Source: Polaribacter reichenbachii
GTDB lineage: Bacteria; Bacteroidota; Bacteroidia; Flavobacteriales; Flavobacteriaceae
Direction of reading: 5' to 3'
Length of the DNA: 64,000 nt
Assembly (NCBI RefSeq): GCF_001975665.1
Contig: NZ_CP019419.1
Span: 186,001 to 250,000 of the forward strand
Shown here one piece after another: positions 17,298-26,247 of the stretch. How positions within the stretch are numbered: the first letter of the stretch is position 1; every line of letters begins with the position of its first letter. The position numbers and the translations under genes are program-made. Under the pieces are notes generated by a model. It made no database searches. It was not told where the DNA came from and saw only the letters and a program-made list of their open reading frames with translations.

Positions 17298-20200
17298 ACC
17301 TTTACTTTAGCGTTATTCAAAATTTCTCTTACCTCAGTTTTACAACTTCCACAACCTAAACCAGCGCCTGTTTTATTACATAATTCTGTAAAATTTGTAC
17401 AACCACCTGCAATTGCCTCTTCTATATTACCTGCACCAACTTGACTACAAGAACAAACTAATTCACCCAACATTGGCACATCATTAGAAGTACCTCTTAA
17501 CAAAGTGTCTCTTTTATCAGACATTTCGATTTTGCTTTCTATCATTGTTTTGAATTCTGCAAACTCGTTTTTATCGCCCATTAAAACAGCACCAATTAAC
17601 AAATCGTCTTTAACAATACACTTTTTATAGTATCGTTTAGACATATCTGTAAATATAATTTCTTCGTAACTATTATCGTTTTCTGGCACTTTAATTTCAC
17701 CTATTGAACAGAGATTTAAATCATTGAATTTTAGAATATTCATTAATACAGAACCTTTGTAAGATTCACTAATATCACCTGCAATAAAGTTGGCTAAAAT
17801 TCCTGCTTGTTCTTCTGCTGCAGAAGTAATACCAAATAATTGATTGTTGAATTCTGCAATTTCTCCGATAGCAAAAATATCTAGATGTGAAGATTGTAAA
17901 TGTTGATTTACTTTTACTCCTCTACCACACACAATTCCGTTATTTTTTGCAATTTCTATATTTGGTCTAGTACCAATTGTATACACAATTGCGTTTGCTG
18001 TAATGTATTTTCCTGATTTTAGGTTGATGGTTAATTCGCCTGTTTCATCATCATCAAAAACAGTACTTACTTCATTATCAAAATAAATTTGAATTCCTCT
18101 TTCTTGCACATCCAAAGACAATAATTTGCTAGAAATTTTATCTAATTGACGCTCCATTAATCTAGATGCTCTTTGTATGATGGTTATTTTAACATTCTTG
18201 TGTTTCATTGCAGCAGCTAATTCTAATCCTAATAAACCACCACCAACAATAACAACGTGTTGCTCTTCTGGAGGCAAACCTGTATTGTCTAAGTATTGTT
18301 TAAATTCATCTGCATCACTTTTATTACGCATAGTAAAACGACCAGGTAAATCTATTTGCACATCTTTTGGAATAAAAGCTCTACTACCTGTTGCTAAAAT
18401 AAGCTTATCAAAAGTATGCGTTTCTCCATTTGAATCTGTAACTATTTTAGCTTCTTTATCAATTTTATCAATTAAAGTTTCTGGATGAATATGAATCTCT
18501 AAATTACTTAATTCTGCATTTTTAATTTTTAATAACTGCTGCCAAGTCAATTCTTCTGTAATGTATTCTGGCAACAAAACACGATTATAAAATAGGTTAG
18601 ATTCTTTAGAAAAAACGTGAATTTCATCTACCTCATTATAATCTCTATAATTTTGTAAAAAACGAAAAGCTGCAGCACCTGCGCCTGCAATAATTATTTT
18701 TTCTTTTGGTTTTTTATATTTAGAAACTGAAACCGAAGTAAATTTAAAATCTGGCTCTTTAGAAACAGGATCTATATGTGTATTTGTTAAATTATTAGCT
18801 CTATTTAAATTGCTTTTTAAAACTTTACCCCAATGCATAGGCAAAAACACAACACCTTCTTTTATGGCATCCGTAATTTTTGCACGTACTCTAACAACAC
18901 CATTTGCGCTTTTTATTTCTGTAACATCACCATCTTTTATTCCGTTTAAATATGCATCAACAGGATTAATTTCTAGCACAGGTTTTGGATAATGCGTTTT
19001 TAAACGCGACACTTTTCCTGTTTTTGTCATTGTATGCCACTGATCTCGAATACGACCAGTTGTAAGAATTAATGGGAATTCTTGATTTGTTTTTACTGAT
19101 GTATTTTCTATGGTTGATGGAACATTAAAAATTGCTTTTTGAGATGGTGTATAAAATTTTTTATCTTCAAAAAGACGAGGAGTACCAGAATGACGATATT
19201 CATTTACTGGCCATTGAAAAGTACCTTCGTTTTTTAAACGATCGTAATTTAAAAAAGAAACATCAATATTTGTGCCTTTTGTCATTGATGCATATTCATC
19301 GTAAATTTCTTCTGCACTATTATAATTAAAACCTCTAAAACCCATTCTTTGGGCAAAATCACAAAAAATTTCTACATCTGGTCTTGCTTCTCCTGGAGCA
19401 TCAATTTCTTTTGGCAAATAAGAAATTCTACGTTCAGAATTTGTCATTGTACCTTCTTTCTCTAACCAAGCAGCTGCTGGTAAAACCAAATCTGCATATT
19501 TTACAGTATCTGATTTATGAGAAATTTCTTGCACCACAACAAACTTAGAATTTGCCATCGCTTTTTCTATTTGATGCGAATTTGGCAAACTCACTAACGG
19601 ATTTGTACAAGCAATCCAAACTGCTTTTAGTTTTCCGCTTTCTAAAGCATCAAACATTTCTGTTGCTGTTAAACCAGGTTTGGGTGATATTTTATCTACA
19701 CCCCAAAACTGTGCAACTTCTCTTCTATGCTCTTCGTTACCTAAATCTTTATGAACTGCCAAAAGGTTAGCCATACCACCAACTTCACGACCACCCATTG
19801 CATTTGGCTGGCCTGTTAAAGAAAATGGACCTGAACCAGGTTTACCAACTTGACCTGTTATTAATGATAAATTTAAAAGTGATGTATTTTTATCTGTACC
19901 AATAACACTTTGATTTAAACCCATTGCCCACATACTAATAAAACCTTTTGATAGCCCAATTATTTCTGCAGCTTTTTCGATATCATCTTCAGAAACTCCA
20001 CAAATTTTTGAAGCTTTTTTAAGGTTTGTATCTAAAATTATTTTTCTATAATCCTCAAAACCTTGAGTATGTTTTTTTATAAAATCTTCATCAATTAAAC
20101 CTCTTTTATACAAACGTCTTGCAATTGCGTTGTACAAAACTACATCTGTACCCGGAATTAATTGTAAGTGTAAATCTGCAAAATTTGCAGAATCTGTTCT

Positions 20201-20815
20201 ACGAGGATCAATTACTATAATTTTTACGTTCGGGTTTTCTTCTTTTCTTTTTTCTATCCTTCTAAACAAAATTGGATGACACCAAGCAGGATTTGCTCCT
20301 GTAATTAAAAAGCAATCTGCCAATTCTATATCTTCATAAGAAACTGGCACACTATCTTCTCCAAAAGTTTTTTTGTAACCCACAACAGCAGAACTCATAC
20401 ATAAACGTGAGTTTGTATCGATATTATTTGTACCTAAAAAACCTTTGGTTAATTTATTTGCGATGTAATATTCTTCTGTTAAACTTTGTCCTGAAACATA
20501 GAAAGCCACTGAATCTGGCCCGTGTTTTTTTATGATGGATTTAAATACATTTGCAGCTCTATCTAAGGCAGTATCCCAAGAAACTCTTTCTCTAGGATGA
20601 GAACGAGACCAACGCATTTCTGGATATAAAATTCGATCAGAAACATCATTTGCAACATAATGTAAATTCATTCCTTTAGAACATAACATTCCTCTATTTA
20701 CAGGATGATCTTTATCTCCTTCAACAAAAACCTTGTTGTTAATGTCTTTTTTTACGATAATTCCACAACCTACTCCACAATAAGAACACGTTGTTTTAAC
20801 TTCATTTTTGATCAT
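17294..20815 (-). CDS. nasC: Assimilatory nitrate reductase fused to a diaphorase-like and BFD [2Fe-2S] module
   Basis: A 1173-residue fusion. The N-terminal [4Fe-4S] ligands are C10, C13, C17 and C45 (SYCGVGCG, LCSKGMN). A molybdopterin oxidoreductase domain (about 55-480) contains NSRLCMSSAV with the likely Mo-binding region. A Mo-dinucleotide-binding domain (about 580-690) begins FPLILTTGRIRDQWHTMT. An FAD/NAD(P)H oxidoreductase (about 700-1000) begins KIIIAGAGAAAF, with VVIVGGGLLGLELAAAM for the second nucleotide. A BFD-type [2Fe-2S] domain has C1121, C1123, C1155 and C1158. It reduces nitrate to nitrite in the cytoplasm. The fusion joins the roles of separate NasC and NasB-type proteins, so NAD(P)H could feed it directly. 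It overlaps the rubredoxin gene by 4 nt. Confidence 0.93.
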   Translation of the reverse strand: MIKNEVKTTCSYCGVGCGIIVKKDINNKVFVEGDKDHPVNRGMLCSKGMNLHYVANDVSDRILYPEMRWSRSHPRERVSWDTALDRAANVFKSIIKKHGPDSVAFYVSGQSLTEEYYIANKLTKGFLGTNNIDTNSRLCMSSAVVGYKKTFGEDSVPVSYEDIELADCFLITGANPAWCHPILFRRIEKRKEENPNVKIIVIDPRRTDSANFADLHLQLIPGTDVVLYNAIARRLYKRGLIDEDFIKKHTQGFEDYRKIILDTNLKKASKICGVSEDDIEKAAEIIGLSKGFISMWAMGLNQSVIGTDKNTSLLNLSLITGQVGKPGSGPFSLTGQPNAMGGREVGGMANLLAVHKDLGNEEHRREVAQFWGVDKISPKPGLTATEMFDALESGKLKAVWIACTNPLVSLPNSHQIEKAMANSKFVVVQEISHKSDTVKYADLVLPAAAWLEKEGTMTNSERRISYLPKEIDAPGEARPDVEIFCDFAQRMGFRGFNYNSAEEIYDEYASMTKGTNIDVSFLNYDRLKNEGTFQWPVNEYRHSGTPRLFEDKKFYTPSQKAIFNVPSTIENTSVKTNQEFPLILTTGRIRDQWHTMTKTGKVSRLKTHYPKPVLEINPVDAYLNGIKDGDVTEIKSANGVVRVRAKITDAIKEGVVFLPMHWGKVLKSNLNRANNLTNTHIDPVSKEPDFKFTSVSVSKYKKPKEKIIIAGAGAAAFRFLQNYRDYNEVDEIHVFSKESNLFYNRVLLPEYITEELTWQQLLKIKNAELSNLEIHIHPETLIDKIDKEAKIVTDSNGETHTFDKLILATGSRAFIPKDVQIDLPGRFTMRNKSDADEFKQYLDNTGLPPEEQHVVIVGGGLLGLELAAAMKHKNVKITIIQRASRLMERQLDKISSKLLSLDVQERGIQIYFDNEVSTVFDDDETGELTINLKSGKYITANAIVYTIGTRPNIEIAKNNGIVCGRGVKVNQHLQSSHLDIFAIGEIAEFNNQLFGITSAAEEQAGILANFIAGDISESYKGSVLMNILKFNDLNLCSIGEIKVPENDNSYEEIIFTDMSKRYYKKCIVKDDLLIGAVLMGDKNEFAEFKTMIESKIEMSDKRDTLLRGTSNDVPMLGELVCSCSQVGAGNIEEAIAGGCTNFTELCNKTGAGLGCGSCKTEVREILNNAKVKV

Positions 20816-20978
20816 TTAAACTAAGATTTTATACTAAATACGACATTAAATTTTCACAAACCAAACATTGAGCTTATATTTCTTTACAACCTAAATTAGT
20901 TTGGTAGATTTTACATCAAGAAAAACGAACTCTTATTTATTGTTTTTTTTCCTCAAGAATAATATCAACCAAATATTT

Positions 20979-22400
20979 TTACTTTACAGGTATTAATTCT
21001 GGAATTATTTCTTTTACTTTTTCTGACACTTCTAAAGACTCATCTTCTTTAGAAAACTTAATCGTTAAAGACATAACTGCTGTTGCAATTACCACAAAAC
21101 CAATTAATAAATACCCACTAGAAACAGCACTTGATGAAGCTACAGATTGTGCTGCCTTAATAGCTTCTTCTCCTAAACCTTCATTAGCCGCAATAGCTGC
21201 TTTTTCTGCTACAGCAGATTTAGATTTTAATAACATTGCTGCTAAAAAAGCACCAACATTACCACCTGCACCAACAATACCAGAAACAGAGCCAATTGCT
21301 TTTTTATTGATAAATGGTACAACAGAAAACGTAGCTCCCTCTGCCATTTGCACACTTAAACTAAAAGAAATTAATAAAACAATTCCTAAAATTATACTTG
21401 TTGCTCCTGAAAAGGAAATTAACATAATTCCTTGTAAGGTTAAGATAAAAGACAAAAATAAAACTCTACCTCTTAAACCATTTAATTCCCCAAATTTATC
21501 ACCAAAAAAGCCTCCTAAAGTTCTTGCAAAAATGTTCATTAAAGCAAAAGACAATACAATATTACCTGCTGTTACTCTTTCTAATTGAAAGGTATTTTGA
21601 AGGTAATCATCCATTGTACCATAAACTGTTAATTCAATTCCAAAACTTGCTGCATATACCACAAAAAGAATCCAAACTCTGTAATCTTTTAAAACCTCTA
21701 AAAAACCAATTTGATCTTTTTTAGTAACAATCATTTCTCCTGAAGTTTTTAATTCTTTAAAGTTTCCTTTTGGAGTATCTTGTGTAAAAAAGAAATAAAC
21801 AATACCCATTAAAAAACAAACAACACCTGCAATAACCATAGAATATCTCCAAGCATCTGCATCAGAAACACCAAAAGCTACAACTGCTCCTGCAATTAAA
21901 GGCATACCTAATCTATTGGCACCACCACCTAAATTACCCCAACCTGCAGAAGTTGCGTTTGCAGTACCCACAATATTTGGCGCAAACATTAATGAGGTAT
22001 GCACTTGTGTTATTACAAAAGACGCACCTATAAAACCGATAAATAATCTACAAACTAAAAACTGAGCAGGTGTTTGCACTAAACCACATAGAATAACAGG
22101 AATTGCACCTAACATTAACAACCAAGTATAACATAATCTTGGCCCGTATTTATCACATAATTTACCTATTAGTAAACGTACAAAAACAGTTCCTGAAACT
22201 GCTAAAATAATTGAGTTCCATTTTTGATCTGGTGTTAAACCTAAATCTCTTACTACATCTGGCATAAATGGCACAATACCAAACCATGCAAAAAAGCACA
22301 TAAAAAATGAAATAGATGTAATCCAAAAAGTGCGAGTGGATACATTTTTAAAATTTAACAAACTTAGTTTTGTAGCTTTCTCTTGAGTTAAAGTAGACAT
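20979..22400 (-). CDS. nasA: MFS nitrate/nitrite transporter (NarK/NasA family)
   Basis: A 473-residue inner-membrane carrier with 12 predicted helices. The start is set at ATG 22400 (MSTLTQEK), not the in-frame ATG at 22415, because a -7 promoter box ends at 22420 and would put the transcript start near 22414. Family features include FFMCFFAWFGIVPFMPDVVRDLGLT at the first helices, and the two glycine-rich nitrate signature regions AGWGNLGGGANRLGMPL and VSGIVGAGGNVGAFL. It moves nitrate in, possibly with protons, or exchanges nitrite. It is upstream of nasC on the same strand with a 163-nt gap and no clear terminator, so co-transcription is possible. It duplicates the function of the ABC system. 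Confidence 0.92.
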   Translation of the reverse strand: MSTLTQEKATKLSLLNFKNVSTRTFWITSISFFMCFFAWFGIVPFMPDVVRDLGLTPDQKWNSIILAVSGTVFVRLLIGKLCDKYGPRLCYTWLLMLGAIPVILCGLVQTPAQFLVCRLFIGFIGASFVITQVHTSLMFAPNIVGTANATSAGWGNLGGGANRLGMPLIAGAVVAFGVSDADAWRYSMVIAGVVCFLMGIVYFFFTQDTPKGNFKELKTSGEMIVTKKDQIGFLEVLKDYRVWILFVVYAASFGIELTVYGTMDDYLQNTFQLERVTAGNIVLSFALMNIFARTLGGFFGDKFGELNGLRGRVLFLSFILTLQGIMLISFSGATSIILGIVLLISFSLSVQMAEGATFSVVPFINKKAIGSVSGIVGAGGNVGAFLAAMLLKSKSAVAEKAAIAANEGLGEEAIKAAQSVASSSAVSSGYLLIGFVVIATAVMSLTIKFSKEDESLEVSEKVKEIIPELIPVK

Positions 22401-22419
22401 AATACATATATTCATATCA

Positions 22420-22427
22420 CAAAACTA
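22420..22427 (-). promoter_or_regulatory. -7 promoter element of nasA
   Basis: Minus strand TAGTTTTG matches TAnnTTTG. Its first two bases are the last two bases of the 16-bp dyad at 22426-22441. It lies 19 nt before the preferred start at 22400. Confidence 0.65.
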
Positions 22428-22441
22428 AGTATAAATACTTA
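22426..22441 (-). promoter_or_regulatory. 16-bp dyad of the nitrate region, nasA site (perfect)
   Basis: TAAGTA-TTTA-TACTTA on the minus strand, all 12 arm positions matching; in fact 7-bp arms around two bases. A second, looser pair (TAAGTA 22446-22451 and TACGTG 22460-22465 on the plus strand) lies just upstream. The dyad is 25 nt from the preferred ATG. Confidence 0.75.
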
Positions 22442-22571
22442 ATTTTAAGTATAAAAAAATACGTGTATTTTAATTATTAGGAAATTAACAATTACACAAT
22501 ACTGATTTTAAAGATATTGTAAAATTGAAGTTAAAATATGATTGTTTTAAAAAAGTGCTTTTACTTAGTAG

Positions 22572-23231
22572 TTATATTAACTGATATTCTTTAACCTTAT
22601 TCGTTAATTCCATTAGATTTTTAACCTCTAATTTCTTCATTAAATTAAAACGATGCACTTCTGCTGTTCTTTTACTAATTTTAAGTTCATCAGCAATATC
22701 TTTATTATTTTTTAATTCTAAAACTAAGCCTAAAATCTGCCTTTCTCTTTTAGTTAATTTAAAAGGCAATTGTGTACTTACTTTTTTAGAAGCATCAACA
22801 CTTGTGGAATTTCCGTTTACAAAATTATTCATTATAATAGAAGAAACATCACCAGTAAAGTATTTACCGCCAGAAGCTACTTTTATCACAGCTTTTAAAA
22901 ACTCTTCTTTACTTGACCCTTTTAACAAATAACCATCTGCACCTGCTTGTATCGATTTTACCACATATTCTTCTGAATCATGCATAGAAAGCATTAAAGT
23001 TTTTACATCTCTAAAATGTTTTTTAACTTCTGCAACCGCCTCAATTCCATTCATTTCTGGCATACGTATATCTATAATTAAAACGTGTGGTTTATTTTTA
23101 GAAAGTACTTCTAAAGCTTCTTTTCCATTAGAAGCCTCATCAATTACAGTAATTCCTGATTGATCTTCTAATAGCGCTTTTATTCCATCTCTTACCAAAA
23201 CGTGATCGTCGGCTAACACTACATTTATCAT
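22572..23231 (-). CDS. NarL/FixJ-type response regulator
   Basis: A 219-residue two-domain regulator. Receiver domain 1-120: acidic pair D8/D9, phospho-acceptor D54 (IIDIRMPEMNG), S82 and K104 (LLKGS). The linker is rich in S/V and a LuxR-type helix-turn-helix spans about 155-215 (LTKRERQILGLVLELKNNKDIADEL). It is probably phosphorylated by the NarX-like kinase at 24409-26229, two genes upstream on the same strand, and so controls genes in response to nitrate or nitrite. It has its own upstream 16-bp dyad, meaning that the nitrate dyad regulon includes this regulator. Confidence 0.9.
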   Translation of the reverse strand: MINVVLADDHVLVRDGIKALLEDQSGITVIDEASNGKEALEVLSKNKPHVLIIDIRMPEMNGIEAVAEVKKHFRDVKTLMLSMHDSEEYVVKSIQAGADGYLLKGSSKEEFLKAVIKVASGGKYFTGDVSSIIMNNFVNGNSTSVDASKKVSTQLPFKLTKRERQILGLVLELKNNKDIADELKISKRTAEVHRFNLMKKLEVKNLMELTNKVKEYQLI

Positions 23232-23270
23232 AATTAATTATAGATTTTATACTTACAAAAATAAGAAATT

Positions 23271-23286
23271 TAAGTAAAACTACGTA
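23271..23286 (-). promoter_or_regulatory. 16-bp dyad of the nitrate region, response regulator site
   Basis: Minus strand TACGTA-GTTT-TACTTA, 11 of 12 arm positions. A -7-like TATTTTTG follows on the minus strand after seven bases, so here the dyad sits upstream of the core promoter rather than overlapping it. It ends 39 nt before the ATG. Confidence 0.65.
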
Positions 23287-23317
23287 TTTTGAATAATTCT
23301 GTTAAGTTGATATTAAA

Positions 23318-24337
23318 TTATTTCAGATTCCAACTGTTATTAAATAATAAATTGTGAATGAACTCTAACTTATAATAAACAGGTTCTGGAATAACAAAAG
23401 GATAAATATCAGGTAAGCCCATAGCTCTATTTAAACTATTAGCAGCCGAAGTTAATGTAATGCTTGCATTAAATATTTTTCTGAAATCTTTAATTTTATA
23501 AGGATCATCGAAATTAGAAACACAATCTTTAGACAATATTGTTTTAGAATTTGCAAAAGAAATACCTAAAGAACTTGCTGTTTCTAAAGTATCAATAATA
23601 TGTAGATAATGTGCCCAAGTTTCTGCCCAATCTTCCCAAGGATGTGAACTTGCATAATTACTTATAAAATTCAAGTTCCAATCTTTTTGTGGGCCGTTTT
23701 TGTAATGCGCTTCTAAAGATTTACCATAATCTTTTCTTTCATCACCAAAAAGCTTTCTAAAACTTTGTAAGTGTTCTTTTTCGAAAAACAGCATCCAATA
23801 ATAATGTCCTATTTCGTGCCTAAAATGCCCCAACAAGGTTCTATAAGGTTCGTTCATCTCCTTTTTTAATTGAGCTCTATGAACAGCATCAGCCTCAGAA
23901 AGTATTATAGTTACCACACCATTTGCATGACCAGTAAGTTTATTTTCTTTGTTGTTTTCTGATAAAAAATCAAAAGCAATACCTTTATTATTAAGATTTT
24001 TTGCGACTAATGGTAATTTTAATTTATACAACTGATATATTAATCGATGTTTCGCAAATTCTAATTGTTCACATTTATTAAAATCATCAAAATCTCTTTT
24101 ATTGGGTATTACTCTATTTAATTGGCAAGCTGTACAAAAATCATTCTCATCATTAATATCTATCAACCAATTACAATTATTATAAATATAATTTTTACAA
24201 AATTTTAAATCATTATCTTCTGGTACTCTAAAATCATCATCATCAATACTATAACCTAAAGTACTATCACAATTTTCGCAACTTGTATTCTCAAAATAAA
24301 CGGTATTACTGCAATTTGGACATTGAAATACATTCAT
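23318..24337 (-). CDS. Putative zinc-binding metallopeptidase with N-terminal zinc ribbon
   Basis: A 339-residue protein. The start is set at ATG 24337, so that it begins MNVFQCPNC; the upstream in-frame start adds 17 tyrosine-rich residues with no family match. The N-terminus has zinc-ribbon pairs (CPNC, CENC, then later CTAC), and the centre has FRHEIGHYYW with the HExxH zinc site, followed by DWAETWAHYLH, which supplies a further likely ligand. This matches the putative zinc-binding metallopeptidase family (Peptidase_Mx, DUF2248-like). No signal peptide is visible, so it is cytoplasmic. Its place between a sensor kinase and its regulator is unusual. Confidence 0.75.
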   Translation of the reverse strand: MNVFQCPNCSNTVYFENTSCENCDSTLGYSIDDDDFRVPEDNDLKFCKNYIYNNCNWLIDINDENDFCTACQLNRVIPNKRDFDDFNKCEQLEFAKHRLIYQLYKLKLPLVAKNLNNKGIAFDFLSENNKENKLTGHANGVVTIILSEADAVHRAQLKKEMNEPYRTLLGHFRHEIGHYYWMLFFEKEHLQSFRKLFGDERKDYGKSLEAHYKNGPQKDWNLNFISNYASSHPWEDWAETWAHYLHIIDTLETASSLGISFANSKTILSKDCVSNFDDPYKIKDFRKIFNASITLTSAANSLNRAMGLPDIYPFVIPEPVYYKLEFIHNLLFNNSWNLK

Positions 24338-24408
24338 AACTAATTTAGATATTTTATGATAAAAGTATTCATAATAAATATTGTACAAGAAATTTTATGA
24401 ATAATATA

Positions 24409-26229
24409 TTAAATTGTGTGTAAAGGAATATTTAAGGTTACTCTTGTACCTTTTCCTAGTTCAGAATTTAAGAACAAACGACCATCAATATACTTAATCC
24501 TTTCTTTCATAAAGGTCATTCCCATTCCTCCATCACCATTTTTAACTTTTTTTACTTTAGCTGGCTCAAAACCCTTACCATCATCATCTATAACAATACT
24601 TAACATATTTTTACTGTGAGAAAGTGACACTAAAATATGTGAAGAATCTGCATATTTAATTGCATTATTTATAGCTTCTTGAGTAATTCTATATAAATTT
24701 ATTTCAGTTAAAGAATCTAATCGTTGATTGAAATCTGTTTTATTAAATAAAAGAATTTCTTTACCTGTAAGCTTACCCAATTCTTGAGTTAATTTTGATA
24801 TTGCTGGTACAATTCCATGATCTGATAATTCTGGTGGTGTTAAATTAAAAGTTGCTGTTCTAACTCCTTTTATAATACTGGTAGTCAATTCTTTTAGGTG
24901 CTCTATTTTGGTTTTAGACTTTTCTAAATCATCTAAATTTATGCTTTCTAAATTAAATTTTAAGCCTGTTAGCATTTGCCCTATTCCATCATGAACATCT
25001 TTTGCAATCCTATTTTGTTCTTTTTCCTGATTTTCTATAATCTTGCTAGAAATTATTTTTTGCTGGCTCATTTTCTCTTCGAAACTAACCTTTGTTAGCC
25101 TCTCTACCTCTATCTGAGCTTCTTTTCTATCTGTAATTTCTGATGCAATAATCAATAATTCTGATTTATCTTCTGTAGGCCTATAAGGTATTATAGACAT
25201 TTCTAACCAAATAGAAATATTATTTTTAGCAGTTGCTTTAACCTCTCCTTGCCAACCTATTTTTTTATGTTTATTTATTAAATTTTCTATTACAACTTTT
25301 TCGTTTTCATTGATTGATAAAAGGTCCCAAAATAAAATTTCTTTATTAAAGTTTGATAATCGAAATAGACGCGAAAACTTATTACCCATATGAATTAAGT
25401 TTCCTGTTGGAGAAATTCTGGCAAACAATAAGGTTTCATCCATAGCGTGACTCAGTGCTCGTAATTCTTTAACAGATTCTGCTTTAGCAACACTTAATTG
25501 ATCTGCATCGAAAGCCATTTTTTTTGCTCTTTTTTCTGCCAATAATAATTCTGATAACGTAGCTTTTACTGATTTTGCAGTTGGCCAAAAAATGAATAAA
25601 AACTCACCTAAAAGAATTACCAAGGTTAATGCCATTAAAAAGAATTCTAATTTTCTTAACCAAGCCACTTTTTCATTTGCTTCTAAATCATATTGATTTA
25701 CAATATCATCCATCTTTGCTAAAAAAGAACCTTCATTTTGAGTTACTTTTTTTATATCTGTAGCTAGCACATTAATAGATAATTCTGAGTTTAATTCTAT
25801 TTTATTTATGATAGATTTTGAAGCTACTTCTATAGTTTTAAAAACAGGATTGATCTCTTTAAAACGTCTTTTTATCTCATAACTATTTTCTGCTGGCAAA
25901 CCTAAAGAATCGTTACCATTTTGTAGTGCATAATGAGACAACTCCCACAAAGTCAAAGTGTTTTTAATTCTATTTTTTAGTTGATTTTTAGTAAGTTCTT
26001 GATCTGAAATAGATAAGGAAAGAATATCTTTAGTTAATTTCTGACTTAACATTCGTTGCCTACCAGCAACGTTAATTACAGTAGAATCGCTTTCTTGATT
26101 TGCTAAGTGATTACGAACCAAAACCTGACTTACAATTACAGAAAGTGCAATTGCACTTAGCGCAAGAATATACAAACGGCTTAACTTAGAAAACGTACGC
26201 TGATCTAAAGAATTACCGTTTTTTGTCAT
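24409..26229 (-). CDS. NarX-like sensor histidine kinase (PilJ-type sensor, PAS, HisKA_3)
   Basis: A 606-residue membrane kinase. Helix 1 is about 18-39; residues 50-70 contain VINVAGRQRMLSQKL, close to the P-box of NarX/NarQ where nitrate binds; helix 2 is about 195-217. A PAS domain (about 260-375) follows, then a HisKA_3 dimerisation domain with phospho-acceptor H413 (AKDVHDGIGQ), then an HATPase_c domain with the N-box EAINNAIKYAD and DDDGKGF. The architecture is a PilJ/type IV pili N-terminal sensor rather than a full NarX four-helix plus HAMP. It likely reports periplasmic nitrate/nitrite to the LuxR-type regulator at 22572-23231. The start at 26229 is 18 nt after the DUF4202 stop. Confidence 0.87.
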   Translation of the reverse strand: MTKNGNSLDQRTFSKLSRLYILALSAIALSVIVSQVLVRNHLANQESDSTVINVAGRQRMLSQKLTKDILSLSISDQELTKNQLKNRIKNTLTLWELSHYALQNGNDSLGLPAENSYEIKRRFKEINPVFKTIEVASKSIINKIELNSELSINVLATDIKKVTQNEGSFLAKMDDIVNQYDLEANEKVAWLRKLEFFLMALTLVILLGEFLFIFWPTAKSVKATLSELLLAEKRAKKMAFDADQLSVAKAESVKELRALSHAMDETLLFARISPTGNLIHMGNKFSRLFRLSNFNKEILFWDLLSINENEKVVIENLINKHKKIGWQGEVKATAKNNISIWLEMSIIPYRPTEDKSELLIIASEITDRKEAQIEVERLTKVSFEEKMSQQKIISSKIIENQEKEQNRIAKDVHDGIGQMLTGLKFNLESINLDDLEKSKTKIEHLKELTTSIIKGVRTATFNLTPPELSDHGIVPAISKLTQELGKLTGKEILLFNKTDFNQRLDSLTEINLYRITQEAINNAIKYADSSHILVSLSHSKNMLSIVIDDDGKGFEPAKVKKVKNGDGGMGMTFMKERIKYIDGRLFLNSELGKGTRVTLNIPLHTI

Positions 26230-26247
26230 TTATAAATTGCTTTTTTA

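Noticed and set aside
20822..20837. A weak copy of the nitrate dyad (TAAGAT-TTTA-TACTAA, 9 of 12) just upstream of nasC
   Set aside because: Only 7 nt from the ATG and three mismatches; in such AT-rich sequence this match is not convincing.
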